DNA of 64,000 nucleotides from Stichopus chloronotus (GCA_021234535.1 CM037830.1:6546170-6610169), one strand, 5' to 3'; shown: positions 49,901 through 64,000, counted from the stretch's first letter. The notes: a model not told the origin generated them from the sequence alone. Numbers and translations are program-made.

Positions 49901-52900
49901 ACCCTTGTCAATTTAATTATTTCCATAGAAACCATTCATCATTATTTATACTCATCTCAAAATATAAGAAAAAAAATGCATCTTCACAAACTGTTAAATA
50001 ACAACGCAAAAAATTGCAACAAAAAAAAAAAACCCAAAACAATCCTACCATGACAGACAAAGCTACCAGATTCTCCATTATGATGTACCCTCATTAGCCT
50101 ACTACGAGGATGGTGTGTAGAGATTCAAACAAACTGACCACGTACTTCGTAAAATAATCTTTTCTAAATTGAAATATCGTGAAGTCTGTTTCATTAATTT
50201 CATGCGTTTGTACAAACTAAGAGCGACTACTGCCAATCACTTCTGAGGGAAGGGGCAGATGGAAAAGATAATGAGAAGTGATTTGACACTTTCACGAGAA
50301 AAAGAAGACAATTCATAAACAAATTACATGTGATTGTGGAATAGACTGTGTTTCATCAGTGGTAATGATCATGATTACACACTGAGTCTACATACCAAGA
50401 GCAGATACTGTTGCTATGGTAACTGTGAAGCAGTAGCATATATCCTCCCTGTGTGCAATGCCGACACATTCGTCCATAACGCCGTTGGTGGTTTGAAATT
50501 AGAAATTAACACAAGGGCATGATTCACCACAAAAAGGGGCTGATTTCTACTGCCTTGCATGCATAAACATGGAAGAAGACAACTGATCTTTCCAAAAAAG
50601 GATAAAAGTTAAAAGTAAGTTACTCAGTTCAGTATCTCTGTGCATTTTACAAACCCAAGTGAAGGAATGATTTACAAGTGCTGAATCCAGAAGGAGAACA
50701 AAAGTGGATGAGGTAGGGGTTGTGTGCTAATATGCTATTTCAACTATTGAAAGAATACAAGTAAAACAAACAGAATAAGCAAAGACACTGCCTGCAGAAT
50801 AGCTATTACACCACACTATTTCATTGGGAAGTTCTCTTCCATGTGGGACATACATAGTTATACGAATCAGGTGTATTTTTACCGGAGGTTATGGGGGTAC
50901 TTTGGCATATAAATACTAAAAAATGTTACCATCAGCATAAAAACAAGTGACCTAAGGTGACACTCTTTCCAGGCAAGACTGTTCAACCTTTGCTTTCATT
51001 TCTCAGAAAATCTGGGTCATCTTTGATACAATATCTCTCATAATTTCCACTTGTCACCATGAGCAGCTGCTGATAGTAAGACAGTTGGTTAATATCTTAT
51101 AATGTTTTATGTAACACCAAATTCCCCTACACCTGACTGGAGGACTGGTGGTCATATGACGTGCATGATTCATCACACTACCATGATTACGATGTTCAAC
51201 CGTGGGTGACTGTATACTGACCCCAAAATCGAGGGTTAGCACAAAGTAACCTACGGCAATGAGTCAACAATCACTGCATTCTGTATGTAGGTGCCCACAT
51301 GCCGCAACTCAATACATCACTGCAACTTGTAATTGGGAATTCTACACTGGATAACATACGTAATAGTTAGGCCATATCCCCTCCTCTTATGATGTCTAAT
51401 TTTGAGTCATATATAGAACAAACAATGAATGTTTTCCATTCTGTTCAACTCGGCTCTGCCAACAAGGCAAGACCGAGTCACATATAACGTCCAGTCTTTC
51501 AACGTACGAGTTATTCATACTACTGCACTCATGAATATTCATTATTTGCTACAGTGCAATCATGAGATGACAGATTCAAGCAGCATACAGGCACCATTTC
51601 TCCTAGTAGAAATGCCCTGCCTCTTTCAGCATACCTCTCTCATACTATGCAACAGCAGCAAGTTTCCTTGTTCCACAGAAGTAACTCTTTGACCAATGGG
51701 ACTGCTCATAAATCTATCACAAATTGTGAAAATTACTCAGTTCATGTGATAATAGGCATGCTGCTTTATGTCACAATCTTCAAAATGCTCACATATTTCG
51801 ACTTGGTGAAATTTGGTCAATGCTATGACAACCTTGGCATCCCTGGATAGGCTATATCCACAAGTATAGCTTCATAAGCTTTCTGCATCAAACCAAGCCC
51901 TCTTTCAACTTCCTAAACTGGATACGGCTACAGAAGTGTGACTGTTATTTGTCAGAAGTGGAAACCACATGCTACTGTAGCTTACGGCAAGGCAATGCCT
52001 CTGTTGTGTACAGTAGCCATGCTATTGTTGCACACACTCTGAATCTACTAAACAAAACCCTCTCAAGGATGTTTAAAAACACAAACATGATGAACAAATG
52101 AATGAGCACAAAATAATCATCTTGCAGGTGAAGCTGATACATCCCCCACCCTCTACACTCATTTCCCCCTTTCCACCTTCTGCACACACCATCAATCGTG
52201 GACTTGATAGCTTTATCAATAAAAAGACACCACTGGCTCATGGAACCTCTCAATCACAGAAAACACAGCCTAAATGAAGCCAACTAGCTTGACAAAATGA
52301 TAAAGCCAGGGAGAAAACTTAACACCTATCATATCACAAATTGAAATAACTATCACAAGATTTGACCATATATTTTGCATCACACTCCATGTCACTACTA
52401 CAAACATGCCGTATGCACATGGAGGGTAGGTAGCATCTACAAAACAAATTTTTATAGACTTTCGCATTTTTCTGACGATTTCTCATATTACCTTATAATC
52501 TAAGTGAACAAATATAGCATTCTGTTTGTTAGAAACCTTCACAGAATGCCTCTCACCTAAATTAGTCATACCACCTCTGGTTTCTTTAACATTCCCATCC
52601 CCAACCCTTTGTTTTCATATTCTTTCTATGGATCTCACTTTATATCTCCTTCTACATATCTTTCTTAATACTCTCATGTTTCCACTATCATTATTTTTTT
52701 TATTTATCCATTTTTTTGTCTTGTTTTTTGTCCATTCATTGTAAATATGTACAAATTTTTAGTTAAATCACATTTCTCTCTTCCCCTCACTCGAAATTTC
52801 TTGACTCCACTGCGAGGTAAGGACAATTCCATCTACAGGACCGATAAACGCCTTCTCTTAACTTTGATGATCTACAGGAATATACAGAATGAAGGATAAA

Positions 52901-55900
52901 ATAGTAAACAAGAAGAAATGAAATAAATAACTGTTTTAAAAGCTCCCACAAAGTCACATGAATTTACTTAATTAAGTTGGCTAAAAAAAAATAAACTCAA
53001 AAGAAAACAAAATCAAACTTTTGGTAATTTCAGGTACAATAAATTCCTCACTGTGCTTTGGTTAGTTACAATTCATGACTACTTGATAATGGAAGTTGAA
53101 GCAATAGGGAAGGTTTGGAGGTAAGTGTGCTAAGTTTCACCATTATTGCAGCCCCCCTCTCTCTTGAGGACACCATCTTGTGAACTGTGTCAAATTGTCG
53201 CTTCGACTGAACACTGGGTGGCAACTGAAAATTTTGTCACTGAATTACACAAGTTATGACTATACGTTTATAACTTAGATAAACTGCCAAACCAAAACTT
53301 CTCGCTGCAAGTTCTGTTCTGACAGTTACTGAACTGCTTAAGAGTTGAAATGAAGTAATCTTTACAGTGGTGATGAGTTTAAGATTCACTTGTTGATCTG
53401 GTGGGACCAGCGACTGTTATTGCAATTACCTGGTTGTGTTCCCTTTCTGCCTTAACGATATAGTAAGACAAGATAAGAATGTAACATGCAATGCTGTTTT
53501 AATAGATGATGACAATTACTTGATGCACAACCAAATCTATTGCAATTAATTTTGGGCCTTTGCAAAATTGAAACTATAATCTTATTTCACAATTCCAAGT
53601 TTGGGACATAAGGGGCTTCTCCAAACTTAGCAAAAACTGTCAAGTTTGGGTATGAACTTTTTATGATCATGTTTAAAAATACCTAGCTAAGAATACCTTC
53701 AGAGCAACATTGCACATAGTTAGAGTAATGCTGCACCACTTCAAAGACCTTGTTCACATGAAACATTTAATGATGATAGTCAACAAATGAAACCTGCTTA
53801 CAGAAGAATTATTCATTGAGAGCATAGGTAGTCTCACAGACTATGCAAAAAAAATTAACAAGCCAGTCACCAACGATAATATTTCCTTCCCAATTATTAC
53901 TACTTGCATGACAAAGCGAAAACTAAAACAGGCAGATCACCATCACATCAGAGAGTATTTGGTACAGGAATGACAATGAGCTCAACCTTATTGGCTACTG
54001 ACATGAATATACATCGTAAGCCAACAGAGAGGGGTAATTCCTTACCAGGCACTGCTATGTTTGGTTTTAGCTTTTGTATGCAATGCTCACTTGAAAAAAA
54101 AATCAGATATACTGGCCTTGCCGGATGGAAACAAGCAGGAAGATATTCAAAACTGGCATTGGGGACCACGCTTATGTTTCCCGTAGTTTCCTATGATAAC
54201 TGTCCTGATGTTAACCAGCAGACCAGTTGGACATCAGTCACTTGCCACTTGGAGATTTACACCGAACAAAGTGTTCAGTCAACCTGTAATCACATGCCTG
54301 TAGTTGTAACCCATGATCAAATGTGAGAAAATAATTGTGTGAAAAAGAAAGAGAAGTACAAGTAACACCAAAGAATACCTCCTATCAAAATCTGACGGTG
54401 AATGTTTACAAACTCTCAATGGAAGTGTACTTGTGCTGTATGTGTAGCTAAACTTGGAAGCATAACACTTAAAGCGTCTGTGCAAAGGGGTCCAATGCAC
54501 AAAACATTGGACCGTGCCTGGGTATATTTTAATTTCTCACAACATGACAGTGCTGTACATAAGCTCCGTTTTTGAAGTCCCATGCACTTGCCTAATAAAT
54601 GATGATACGACAGTTTGTCATGAAGACTATACTTCAAACACGCATTATGATCTTACACATGCATTAATTTCTTACATGTTGAGTAAGTACCAGTCTTGCA
54701 TTTGTGCATTGGAGTCCTTGTACCCGTATAAATTGTACATATGAATGACAACCTAAAACATGCTTCCATATGTTTACTCGGTCATTCAAAAACTTTTGCA
54801 ACTCACAGAGCATTTGATGTTATAGGTGCACAAAAAGTTCTACACATGACAATCAGTCTATCATGCTTATGGCAATCTGTCCTACACGAATGTTATATCA
54901 ATGTGTAACATGTCAACATGTATGCCATTGGTAGCAATATCCACTTGTTTCCTACTCATGCCATATGTTACACATACATGATAATTCCCAAGAACTTTGC
55001 CTACCATTACCAATCAGGCTAACCATGCTTACAGAAATCAGTCCTACATATTCACTGCCAAGACCCTTTAACATGAAACACATTAAGCATGTCTAACGTT
55101 TTTGCATCCACGAATAAATGTGTTTTCTGTGTAACGCATAGATCTCCTACATGTACTTTCTCACTATGAGCCAAGTCCACTCAAATTCTGCTCCACAATC
55201 AAGTTAACATGTCTTAAGTCAGACTTGGTTTTGTATGTATGGAACCGTCCAAGATGTGTATTATAAGCACACACAAGGGCCCACTCACCTTGAAGTATAG
55301 TAAATGAGTGCACACTATGATATGACAATGCTTTACCTGTGTTATCAATGGAGACTATCCACAGAACAGTATAAAAGGTAAACCAAATCATATGACTGGA
55401 AAGATGCAGCAGTTTAATGTAAGCGTATAACACTGTGTAACGTATGACTTGCACAGTGTTTTCCATTAAAGCGTCTAAAACACAACACAGCACACAGTGA
55501 CAAATAAGAAGAGATTATCTCATTCTAGTGCAATGAATGCATCCAGGAACTGTTCAACAGAAGTATTCTCCAGATTCGTTTTGCTTGAATGGTTTCTGGT
55601 CAATTTAGTTTGATGATATGGGTATCTTCACGCACTTTGCACTTAAGAAAAAAATATGTGACCATTATTAATTCAGGTTAGCAGAATCTCTCCTTTTGAT
55701 AATGTCCTATTTCTGAAAGAAATTCAGGCAAAACATTATTTAATTTCACAATTAAATCTTTGATGTCATCTGCCATAACAGAGGTTACTGGGGAGTCACT
55801 ACATACATTAGATCAAGTGTGCAACAGTTGTGTGGAGACAGGTGAAGATCTGAGTGTAAAAAAGCTTTATGATCCTGTGTGAATAGCCTGGCAGTAATGC

Positions 55901-57030
55901 AAATGTGTCTTCTGCATGGTATGCTCTTCAGGCTAGAATGATTCATGATATTATTGCAACAGCTTTCATGTTTTTTTTGTTTTTTTTTTCTACTTCAGCT
56001 ACAAACTGCATAGATACAAGAAGCATGCAGGCTAAATGGTCTATCTATCATTGACTGACCAGAGCAGTGAGAATAAGGTAACTTAACAGCCGTGGTCTAC
56101 CTGTAACAAACTGACATAAATCTGATACCATGTTTTGCCACGTATAGGCATTTGTCAAGGACCAACGAAAGTCCTACACCAACATCTCAAGGTGAACAAA
56201 CTCATGCAATTACCTGCACAGTGCAGCAGCAACATAATCTTTCCCAACAACTCCTCTTTCTTATTTCTTTTTTCATTTGTCTGTAACATAAATATCACCT
56301 TCAAATGAAAACCATATTTCTTTCATCAGGGGGACGCTAGCTCACTTCACACAGTGACTGATAACAACATCGCTGCAAGTGTTCAACTGACTCTATACAT
56401 CACATGTCTTTGAATTCTTCACTCTCTCCAAAGACTTGGCAAGAAAACTCTTATCACAACTCTTACAACAGCTATCTTTACCCTCGCATTTGCAAGCCTG
56501 ATTGCTGTACGAGCAACCCTTGCAAGCTTGTAATGAGAGGGAGCTGTTGGACCTATTGTCAACCACAGCCTATCATGACACACCATAAGGCCCCTGGGTC
56601 CAGAAGAGATGATTTCGACTGACACGTCCATCGACCCAGACCTTCCTACGACATCACGCAGAACATGAGCACACAAACAAGCATTTCAAAGACATTACAC
56701 ACTCATTATTCTCGAATCAATTAATCAGACAGCTCCACCGGAAGGGGTCCCTCGGAAGTTAAACGAGGTCAAAGTACACTACCTACAGCGGCAACACCCT
56801 TCCGCAAAACCGATATGCAACAATTGTCCATTCTTCTGTGTAAAACATGCGGTAGTCAGCAATCATTTCTGCCAGAGCTCTGATAGATGTAAACAAAGCA
56901 CATTTCTGCTTCTCAAGTTCATTTCTATTGTGATGACATCTTGTGGCTCTCACTCCCTCCAATCTCCTGATATCACTTCCATGGACACAAAATATATATT
57001 GCAATTCCAGAAGGGGAGGAGAGCTGACCA
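44000..57030. other. Long stretch without recognised coding exons
   Basis: AT-rich, with many chance open frames (46265-46642 and 53904-54326 are the longest) that show no domain, splice logic or composition bias. The part nearest 57030 is probably UBE2H 3' UTR, of unknown extent. Confidence 0.5.
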
Positions 57031-57149
57031 CTAAAGTTCCATATCTTGCGCTTCATCCTCCGAGAACTGGCTTAGGGAGCTTTCGCTGTCTGATGTCTGA
57101 TCCTCTTGGCTCAAGAGAGCCTCCTCTGTAGCATATCTCTGAATACATT
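57031..57149 (-). CDS. UBE2H: UBE2H terminal exon with acidic tail
   Basis: The acceptor TTTCTTCCTCAG|AATG gives split codon G|AA (Glu). The exon then reads [11 protein letters not shown], a variable linker, and [18 protein letters not shown] before TAG. The linker is slightly shorter than in human, while the last 11 residues are identical. No convincing polyadenylation signal could be assigned; the vertebrate gene has a long 3' UTR, so transcribed sequence may extend well below 57031. Confidence 0.95.
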
Positions 57150-60100
57150 CTGAGGAAGAAATTGAAGGACGAAAGTAACGATCTTGAGGAATACATGCAA
57201 ACATCCCTTACCTTACCCCCCAATCAAACAACTGAAATATTACAGTGGCTTAAAAACTTTCAACTTGTCATGTCTGTACTTTTTGCACACTTTATGGTAC
57301 CTTTAACTTTGAATATAACATAAGAATGATTGTTGCACAGTGACGTAAATTTGTTACTATGTATGGCAGGCAAATTATATAGCCTTAGATCAACTTATGG
57401 ATTACTACAAAGTTAGATTTTTACAATAAAGTGAAATATGAGGTATTTCCAAAGATAGAGAAGGACAGGTTGACCTAATATGAATCTGCATTAGGCTTGG
57501 ACAGTAGCGCAAAAAATTGGCATCAGTACTTTCGTCAAGTCAGTGCCAGTACTACTTATAGTAGCAGTACTTGCCACTTGTTCAAAGCGATAACAAACAC
57601 AAAGAACTGAACACTTCTGTGCTCCATATATTGTCACACTAATGCAGTAACTTGTAATAATGTCTTAAGTCATAGTTAAATCAATGCATCGACAAATACT
57701 CATGAAACTTAAAACGGAAAAAGTTTTTTATTTGTGCAGCTTCAGCAGGGTTTGAGAAAGGTTTTCATTATGAGGGGAAATGATTATACTGCTACTGCAG
57801 CCATTTATTGGCATTATACGATTGACTATTGGAAGTGCAAATGAATGACACAAGTCATTACATCACTATACAATCCAAACAGCTAGACATTCAATGCCAT
57901 TGATAGAGAAGAAACAAGCACTGGGTTTCTCAAAGGTATGTTCGATGATAATTAGTAAATGCATCCCTTCAAACATTTACCAAACTAATAGTTTATCCAC
58001 ATTTAACCTTTTATACCAGAAATAAAGATCTTGGATCTCAACTCTTCCAACTACTGTAAATGTTTATCCAATGAAAGTAGCATCAAGCTGCTATTCAAAA
58101 AGCCGATGAAGTTACATAGCATGTATCCAAGTTCATACCTTAAGTTACATGTACCTACTCTGCCACATCTACAAGACTAGGCGCTTGAAACAGAAATGTA
58201 ACCTTTTTCAACATTACTGTAGAGTAATTCTAACACCTGAAGATACCTTCAAATGATTTTTTTACATTCCAATGCTGAGTATGGTACTGAGGATTATAAA
58301 GTACTGTAATTTGGTAAAATATTGGCACTATTCATAGGCCTGTTTCAAAGGCATAATCTGCATGTAACCTACTCCTTTACCTGAGTTAGAAGATGAAGTT
58401 GACATAGAGATATTGGAGACATTCGTCATTTGATACATGCTTTGTGTTGAAGTGGATTTTTGCCTATTGCTAATGCTGACACAGCAGTTAGAATGTGCCA
58501 GAATATCTTCTACTTTTGTGAATACTGCCTGTTTGATCCAATTAATTCCTGACTAGGCCAAAACAATTTGGGCCAAGAAACGGCCATTAGGCATGTATAT
58601 AGGAGGAATAAGTCTCTGCATGGGTTACCTGAAAACCCAGGCAACGGCCCAACAAACTACTACCAAGGGTTTGTTTCACTTTCTGGTTCCAGAAATATGT
58701 ACAAAAACAGCCTATACAAGGAAAGAGTTAACTTACGAACATCCTGATTTTTCTTTTGTTTCTGATTAAATAACATAAAACAGCTGCCAGTTAATACCTT
58801 TTCCTTTTTTTTTTCTTTTAACTGAAGCTTTTCTGTGAATTCCTCGATGTTTCTACAAAAAAGCTGATCTCTTTGTGTCTCTGTAGTACTACACTCACAT
58901 TACCATGCACTTCACAGTATATCTAGTACAATTTAGAGCTATATAAAGATATGTAGAGATTAGACCTCTGCACTGTCTACAGTTTGTGTCACACTCTCAG
59001 AATTCAGCTGGCAACATCGTTTCACCGTTACCTTAGTAGCTTGTTGACAAGATTGTTGTCTGTGACTGTTTTTTCCCATATATCCCAAGAAACCATACAG
59101 TAGAGCTTTTCACTGATATTTCTGTTGCCTAGACTTCTAACGGTGGGTAGAACCTATTCAGCAAATAGGTTTTATGCAAAACTCCATTGAGAGTCATCTA
59201 AGGCAATGAATACATGGTTTGCTTGGCAAAAAGAGACAAACGACGCTTATCTAGTATCAATTAAAATGAAAACTAAACCATTGTAAATGAAGCAAAATCA
59301 AACGAAATGATGTTTCCCAGATAGATAATGCGTGGAAATATTAGTAACCCACAAAGTCAAAACAATAGAAAGAAGTAGTGCTGGTTTTACTAAGCCTACA
59401 GTGCATTCACACCTGTATACCCAACCTGTGTTGATGAATTACAATAACCTTGTAAGACTGAATTTCTGGCTACCCACTGCATTTGGACATCAGGTACCCG
59501 GTTCAAGATTCTTACACAAGTTTAAACAGTACAAGGGATCTTTTTGGATCAGAAACAGGTGCTTTGATTTGTAGAAAACCTGTCACATCTTGTAGGCAAA
59601 AGTTGTTTACATCGAGTATTGAAGATTCATTTTATAAACAACACAATAGCCAAATATTGCAATTTTTCATTTTTGCACACACATAATATATGTAAAACTA
59701 CACCAAACAATATCTTTCCAAGGTCTTTTAATACAAGTCCACAGCAGCATCTTATTTTTAGTTTACTTTGATGTTGACATGTGAGCATTAATACTATATT
59801 TCAAGGTTAACAATGACTGTTTACATTTTGAGATGGCAGCAACAAACACACCTAAAACACACTTTAGTCAATGGCAGTTTGTTCAATGTAAGGTCACAAG
59901 TCACAACAGACTACTCCTACATTTAGTAGTTTAGGTGACGAAAATGGTCAAAATATCAGCCGAAGAACGTTCGGCGAACTGCTGTGTGGTACTTGGTTCT
60001 AAAAGAGTACATACGCTCTAAATTAGATATTGAAACAGGTCTTCAAATAGCATTTTTATTTTTACGTAACAATCACAGGCAGAAGTCTTATGTAAAAAAT

Positions 60101-62369
60101 AACATATGTTTTAAGGTGTTAGGATTTAACTGCATCAATGAAGCAACACTTTTCAGTCATTTCAGAAGTGTTAGGATGCTGTTCTACACCACTCTATCAG
60201 ACTAACTTTAGGTGCCTAACTGTTGGATAGGTGCCTACTTGTTAGTAATATGCTTGGAAACAGACTATGCACTTTCGTCAGGTTTTCACAAAACAGCTTG
60301 ATGCACAAACAAAAGTGATGTTTTCATGTGATACATCAATATTGTGATAAAATTTGTTTTCTAAGGATCTTTTTACGATTAAATGTCACCTTGCAGATCA
60401 GTTTGCATATACAGGCCTAAGCATTTCTTATTGATACTGAAAGTAAGATAGGCAGTATGCACCATCTTCCGGGAACACTTGTTAACATTTTCTTTCTTAC
60501 ATCTTAAACAATATTGGGCATAAGTAAGAAATATGAGCAAATTGCATAAATGAATTATGTATTTCAACTCTTGTTCAAGACTGACAGGGGATGAAAAATT
60601 TGGGGTACATGTTTCAGTAGCTGTATTTACTGATTACTTTCAAATGTATCCTTTCCGAAACCCAAGTTTGTTCTGCAGCATTGTCGCATATCATAAAGCT
60701 AGGTCTAGCTGTTGCAATTGTGGGATGATTCTATATTCGCTCCCATTCCCAATTGGTACACAACATATCAGTGTAGGCCTAGCAATAAATGTTTCCTTTA
60801 AGGTAAAAAATTCTCAAACCCCAATTAAACTGTATAAATAAAATGTTTTTCTCCTCTAAATTTTTGTCAATGCACTGACTTTAAGACATAAATAAAAACA
60901 TGGAAGAACTGAAGTAAATGTTACTGCCTTTCTACAGACAGAACATAGAGCAGTGAACTGTTGCCCGGGACAAGTGGCAACTAGCAAAGCATCAAATAAT
61001 ATTGGAACTGGCATGCTAAAAATACTGGTGCAATTTTTTGGGGGTACTGCTCAATGCTACTGTTTACACAACCAGCTTTTTTTTTTTCAGCAGGTTGTGC
61101 CAAAAGTCCATTCATGTTGTGAATGTTAACAATCATCTCAAACATCACCGTAATATGAATATAGTGAAAGGCTATGTGTCTTTCACAGAAATGAGACTGT
61201 GTCCCTTTAAGCAACAATCAATAAGTAGCAAATGCATTACTCACAAAAATGAGAGCAGAAGGGGTGGTGGTGGGAGGAGGCGGGTTTAGAGATGGTATGA
61301 CCTACCTCTAATTTTTTGTTTATATTCTTCTGGTTTATGTAGATACAATGCTGCAGCATCACCATTGAGTGGGTCTGTTGGATTTGGATAAGCCAATAGC
61401 TGAGGCAGAAAAGACTCAAAAATATTTGACAAATCTGTGGAAAGAAGAAATCAGATATATGAAGATTATTAAATTTGTCCAAAATGCATTTGTCTGTGGT
61501 GATAACAAATCACGTTACAGTTACACATTTCTGTTTTCTCAAGTAACCCTAAGCACCAATATGAAGTCACAAAATATTCCTTGGCTAATCCAATCCTTGT
61601 CACGGATGTCCGACCGCTTTCCTTCCCCAAAGAGATTATAACATCTACTGATCTGATCTTATATTTGCTGTACTCGTTTCGATCCCAGTGCATCTCCACT
61701 TTGGGATAATCCTAACTGAATACAATTTTAATACATGTTTTAAATTGATCCACCGCACACGTAATCTTCCCACGTTTGATCTCACCAGCCTGTAATATCT
61801 TAATGCGGACATCCCACAGTTATGTTACCTCTGCAGTCTTAGGCAAGAATTTACACTGAATAACTCTCAACCAATGCAGCAATTCTAGTTTGAAGAAGTG
61901 TGAAGGTTAATATAAAATTATCAATTTCAATCCTCCATGAGAGCATCTTGCAAATATTATCACAGCTGACCCTGACAATAATTCCCACCACATGACAAAC
62001 TACACACTTAGATAACAAACAATGGTAATGGTACACAAAACTTTGTGTATTTTCTTTTGATATATCCCTCTGATATATCTCATATCTCGTTCAGCTAACT
62101 CCAGTTGTGAAGGTGAACTTGTAGAACTGATGATCATAACCACCTGATAGGTCACATGGTGTGCTATTGATGCATGGCCATAGGAACATATCAAAACCAT
62201 CTAGGTCAATGAGACTGATACTACTATGTCCTTGTTAGCTACATCTAAGCAACATCACTTTAATGTTCGGTGCCACGTCTGGATGTAATAACCACGGCAT
62301 TGTGAGATACTCTTACCATACAAAGCTGTCCACGCTTGATTTATCACGTCCAAGCACACTGTCCCTGAT
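57031..62369 (-). CDS. UBE2H: UBE2H, ubiquitin-conjugating enzyme E2 H, 3' half (5' exons outside window)
   Basis: Three exons at 62369-62317, 61434-61306 and 57149-57031 join in frame (53+129+119 nt) into about 100 C-terminal residues. The first carries [11 protein letters not shown] with the catalytic cysteine. The second carries [25 protein letters not shown] and KPEEYKQKI. The last ends in [11 protein letters not shown] before TAG, the distinctive acidic tail of UBE2H. Human UBE2H is about 183 residues, so roughly the first 82 residues lie beyond base 64000; I searched 62370-64000 for the HPNID exon and did not find it. Known role: an E2 that takes ubiquitin from E1 as a thioester on this cysteine and works with the CTLH/GID E3 ligase. 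The introns (4156 and 882 bp) show standard splice sites, and nothing suggests a pseudogene. Confidence 0.96.
57150..61305 (-). other. UBE2H: UBE2H intron (4.2 kb)
   Basis: Non-coding AT-rich sequence between the last two UBE2H exons. Open frames at 59332-59686, 60557-60841 and 60981-61217 have no splice logic and low-complexity composition. I see no recognisable repeat family here. Confidence 0.8.
61306..61434 (-). CDS. UBE2H: UBE2H exon encoding the post-catalytic helices
   Basis: A 129-bp exon between acceptor TTTCCACAG|ATTTG and donor ATTAGAG|GTAGGT. The split codon G|AT gives Asp, followed by [18 protein letters not shown] and then [20 protein letters not shown]. It is nearly identical to vertebrate UBE2H in this stretch, which distinguishes it from other E2 families. 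Confidence 0.96.
62317..62369 (-). CDS. UBE2H: UBE2H exon with the catalytic cysteine
   Basis: A 53-bp exon between acceptor TTTCTTCAG|ATCAGGG and donor TTTGTATG|GTAAGA. Its first base completes an Ala codon from the previous exon, as in the family sequence DEASGTVC. It encodes [17 protein letters not shown] plus one base. Human UBE2H has NQTW where this has NQAW. Confidence 0.95.
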
Positions 62370-64000
62370 CTGAAGAAATGAGAAATATTATTATTAAAGG
62401 TAAATGCAATTAAGGAAAGAGATATGCCATATGTAAATATAGAAAAATATTGTAAAAAGTATGGGAAGAAATAACAGACATTTTATTAATCCGTTAAGTG
62501 CAGACATCTGCGAATAATGTGCTTACAAAATATGTTTGCCAAGCTGTTATTGTTCCTTTTTCTCCCAATGGCTTATTGACTAGAATGATGAAGTGACGTT
62601 CAAGGATCAGCAAGAACTAAGCAACGTGAGCATTCATTTAAGAAATTGATACAAAGTGCAGACAGAGTGAGGATATACCAAATATTTACCAACAGGTAAA
62701 TGGCAAAGGCAAATACAGTATCACAGGCATGGTGTTTGAGGCTCAATGTGGAAGAATCAAGTTGTATTATATCCATATATGCATTTCACTTTAACTGATT
62801 CTTCTGGAGAAAACTGACTTTAGTCAGTGCTATTTCTCTAAGTTGAAAAACATTTTGCAGTGTTGAACGATATTGTTTGGAACAGGTCAGAATATTGTAC
62901 ATCTCGTGATAATGACTTGAAAAATCAGAAAAAGGATAACTTTGATATAACTTTGACAATGAGCAACCTAGTGTTACCATCTGTGCACTAAACAGATCCC
63001 CTTACAATGACAGTGGATCAGTATGAATTCACTAAGATGGTATGGATGTCTTTCCTCTAAAGAATGCAGTACAACTAACTTGAACAGATCTGTTAACAGG
63101 GGGTAACATAAACCTTCCCATTGAATATCATACAGTATTCCTTTATAATTTATGTCTCCATAAACAAGGCCCAGACTTATCTCTGTGGCATGTTCTTGAT
63201 GTGTACCTTGTATTGTAATTATTAGGGGCCTCCCTTTGTTTGCAACTCTAACATCACTACCACCCACACATAATTTTTTGGCAATCATACTTTCCTGATT
63301 GCTGGTGCTGGTTATGGAGCAGGTTTCCACTACAGTCTGACTGCTGTCTCTTTTAAATCTTGTTTGGAAACTTTTTCAGATAGGCCTTTGGGTAACTCAT
63401 TTGTCTCCTGTGTTGTCTTTTTAGGTCACCTCCATGTACATATTTTCAATGCACACTGTTCCTATTACTCTATTTCTATTCTTGTATTATTTTTGTATGT
63501 TTGCTATCTTTATATATTACTGTACTTATAAAATTCTCTCTTTAAAGTCCAAAAGACTTTAACTTTTTTAATTTTACTTAGCTGTGGCGCAACATGAATG
63601 TTTACAAATAGATACAGTTCCAACTTTCTATCTTCTCCAGTCTCTTTAATTCATGTGTAGCAACATAGTATCTGACAATGTAACATTTGGTAATAAATCC
63701 CCCCTCCATGTTGTGATGCACTTTTTTCTAAACTTGACATAATAGCAATGTTTGAACCATTCAGTGAAAAATATCATAACAGACACCATTCTTCCTATTC
63801 CCATTGAATAGTGTGGGCATTATTGAAAGAGGCATAGATTTCTGTGAGAAATGCCCTCGGGCACACCCTTTCTGAAGAGCTTTTTATGGAAACAGAGGCA
63901 ACAGTTTTTAATCACATTAATCCTGACAATGCTCACATATTGCGAATCAGCCAAACATCCACATAAAAAAAAAAAACAGATGGCAGAGAAATGAGATTGT
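62370..64000 (-). other. UBE2H: UBE2H intron, continues past window end
   Basis: Sequence upstream of the catalytic-cysteine exon. The open frame at 62974-63330 minus (118 codons) is the longest here, but it has no E2 similarity and no matching splice sites, so it is not called. The exon encoding HPNIDEA was not found. Confidence 0.7.

Noticed and set aside
53904..54326. 140-codon plus-strand frame
   Set aside because: The longest frame after the P450 exon, but with no recognisable domain. It is in AT-rich non-coding DNA with many similar chance frames.
62974..63330. 118-codon minus-strand frame upstream of the UBE2H catalytic exon
   Set aside because: Tested as the missing UBE2H exon. It contains none of the E2 N-terminal motifs (no HPNID, no PYEGG) and has no matching splice phase.
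1..64000. CRISPR arrays, bacterial operons, viral or integrated prophage genes
   Set aside because: Nothing of the kind. Introns, spliced genes and MITEs show nuclear animal DNA.

Overview
This window is animal genomic DNA, AT-rich and sparsely genic, with long introns, standard GT-AG splice sites and many small non-coding repeats. There are no bacterial operons, ribosome-binding sites or viral genes. The two identifiable genes and the repeat content (frequent TAGGCCTA-type words, short inverted-repeat elements, degenerate 140-bp tandem arrays) suggest an invertebrate deuterostome, most likely an echinoderm. That placement is an inference from style, not from a diagnostic marker.

Two genes can be assembled with confidence, both on the minus strand. 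(1) A complete cytochrome P450 of the CYP2 clan at 17687-23077 has three exons, both introns in phase 1, and an intact 501-residue product with membrane anchor, proline hinge, I-helix, ExxR, PERF and heme-cysteine motifs. Its two introns sit exactly where vertebrate CYP2 genes have introns 2 and 8; the other canonical introns are absent. (2) The 3' half of UBE2H (ubiquitin-conjugating enzyme E2 H) at 57031-62369 has three exons carrying the catalytic cysteine and the conserved acidic C-terminal tail; the N-terminal exons lie beyond base 64000. Four further segments look like orphan coding exons (minus 3472-3609, minus 24114-24255, plus 34145-34395, minus 43661-43803), but I do not recognise their families.

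Layout: 1-3.6 kb holds a perfect-arm hairpin, a single DR1-type repeat unit and an orphan exon. 5-9 kb is repeat-rich: a TTAA-flanked MITE, a foldback element of about 1.2 kb whose long arms are made of 21-bp tandem units, and a second array of opposed short repeats. 13.4-16.4 kb carries a duplicated 300-bp segment and two arrays of a degenerate repeat of about 140 bp. 17.7-23.1 kb is the P450 gene, with a third array of the same repeat inside its first intron. 24-57 kb is mostly featureless non-coding sequence with orphan exons and MITEs. 57-64 kb is UBE2H.

The most notable non-genic structures are the foldback element at 6707-7889 (inverted arms of about 340 bp, 6-bp flanking direct repeat) and the arrays whose core matches the DR1 nuclear-receptor element TGACCTTTGACCT, two of them just downstream of the P450 gene and one inside it. 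Whether either has a function cannot be told from sequence alone.
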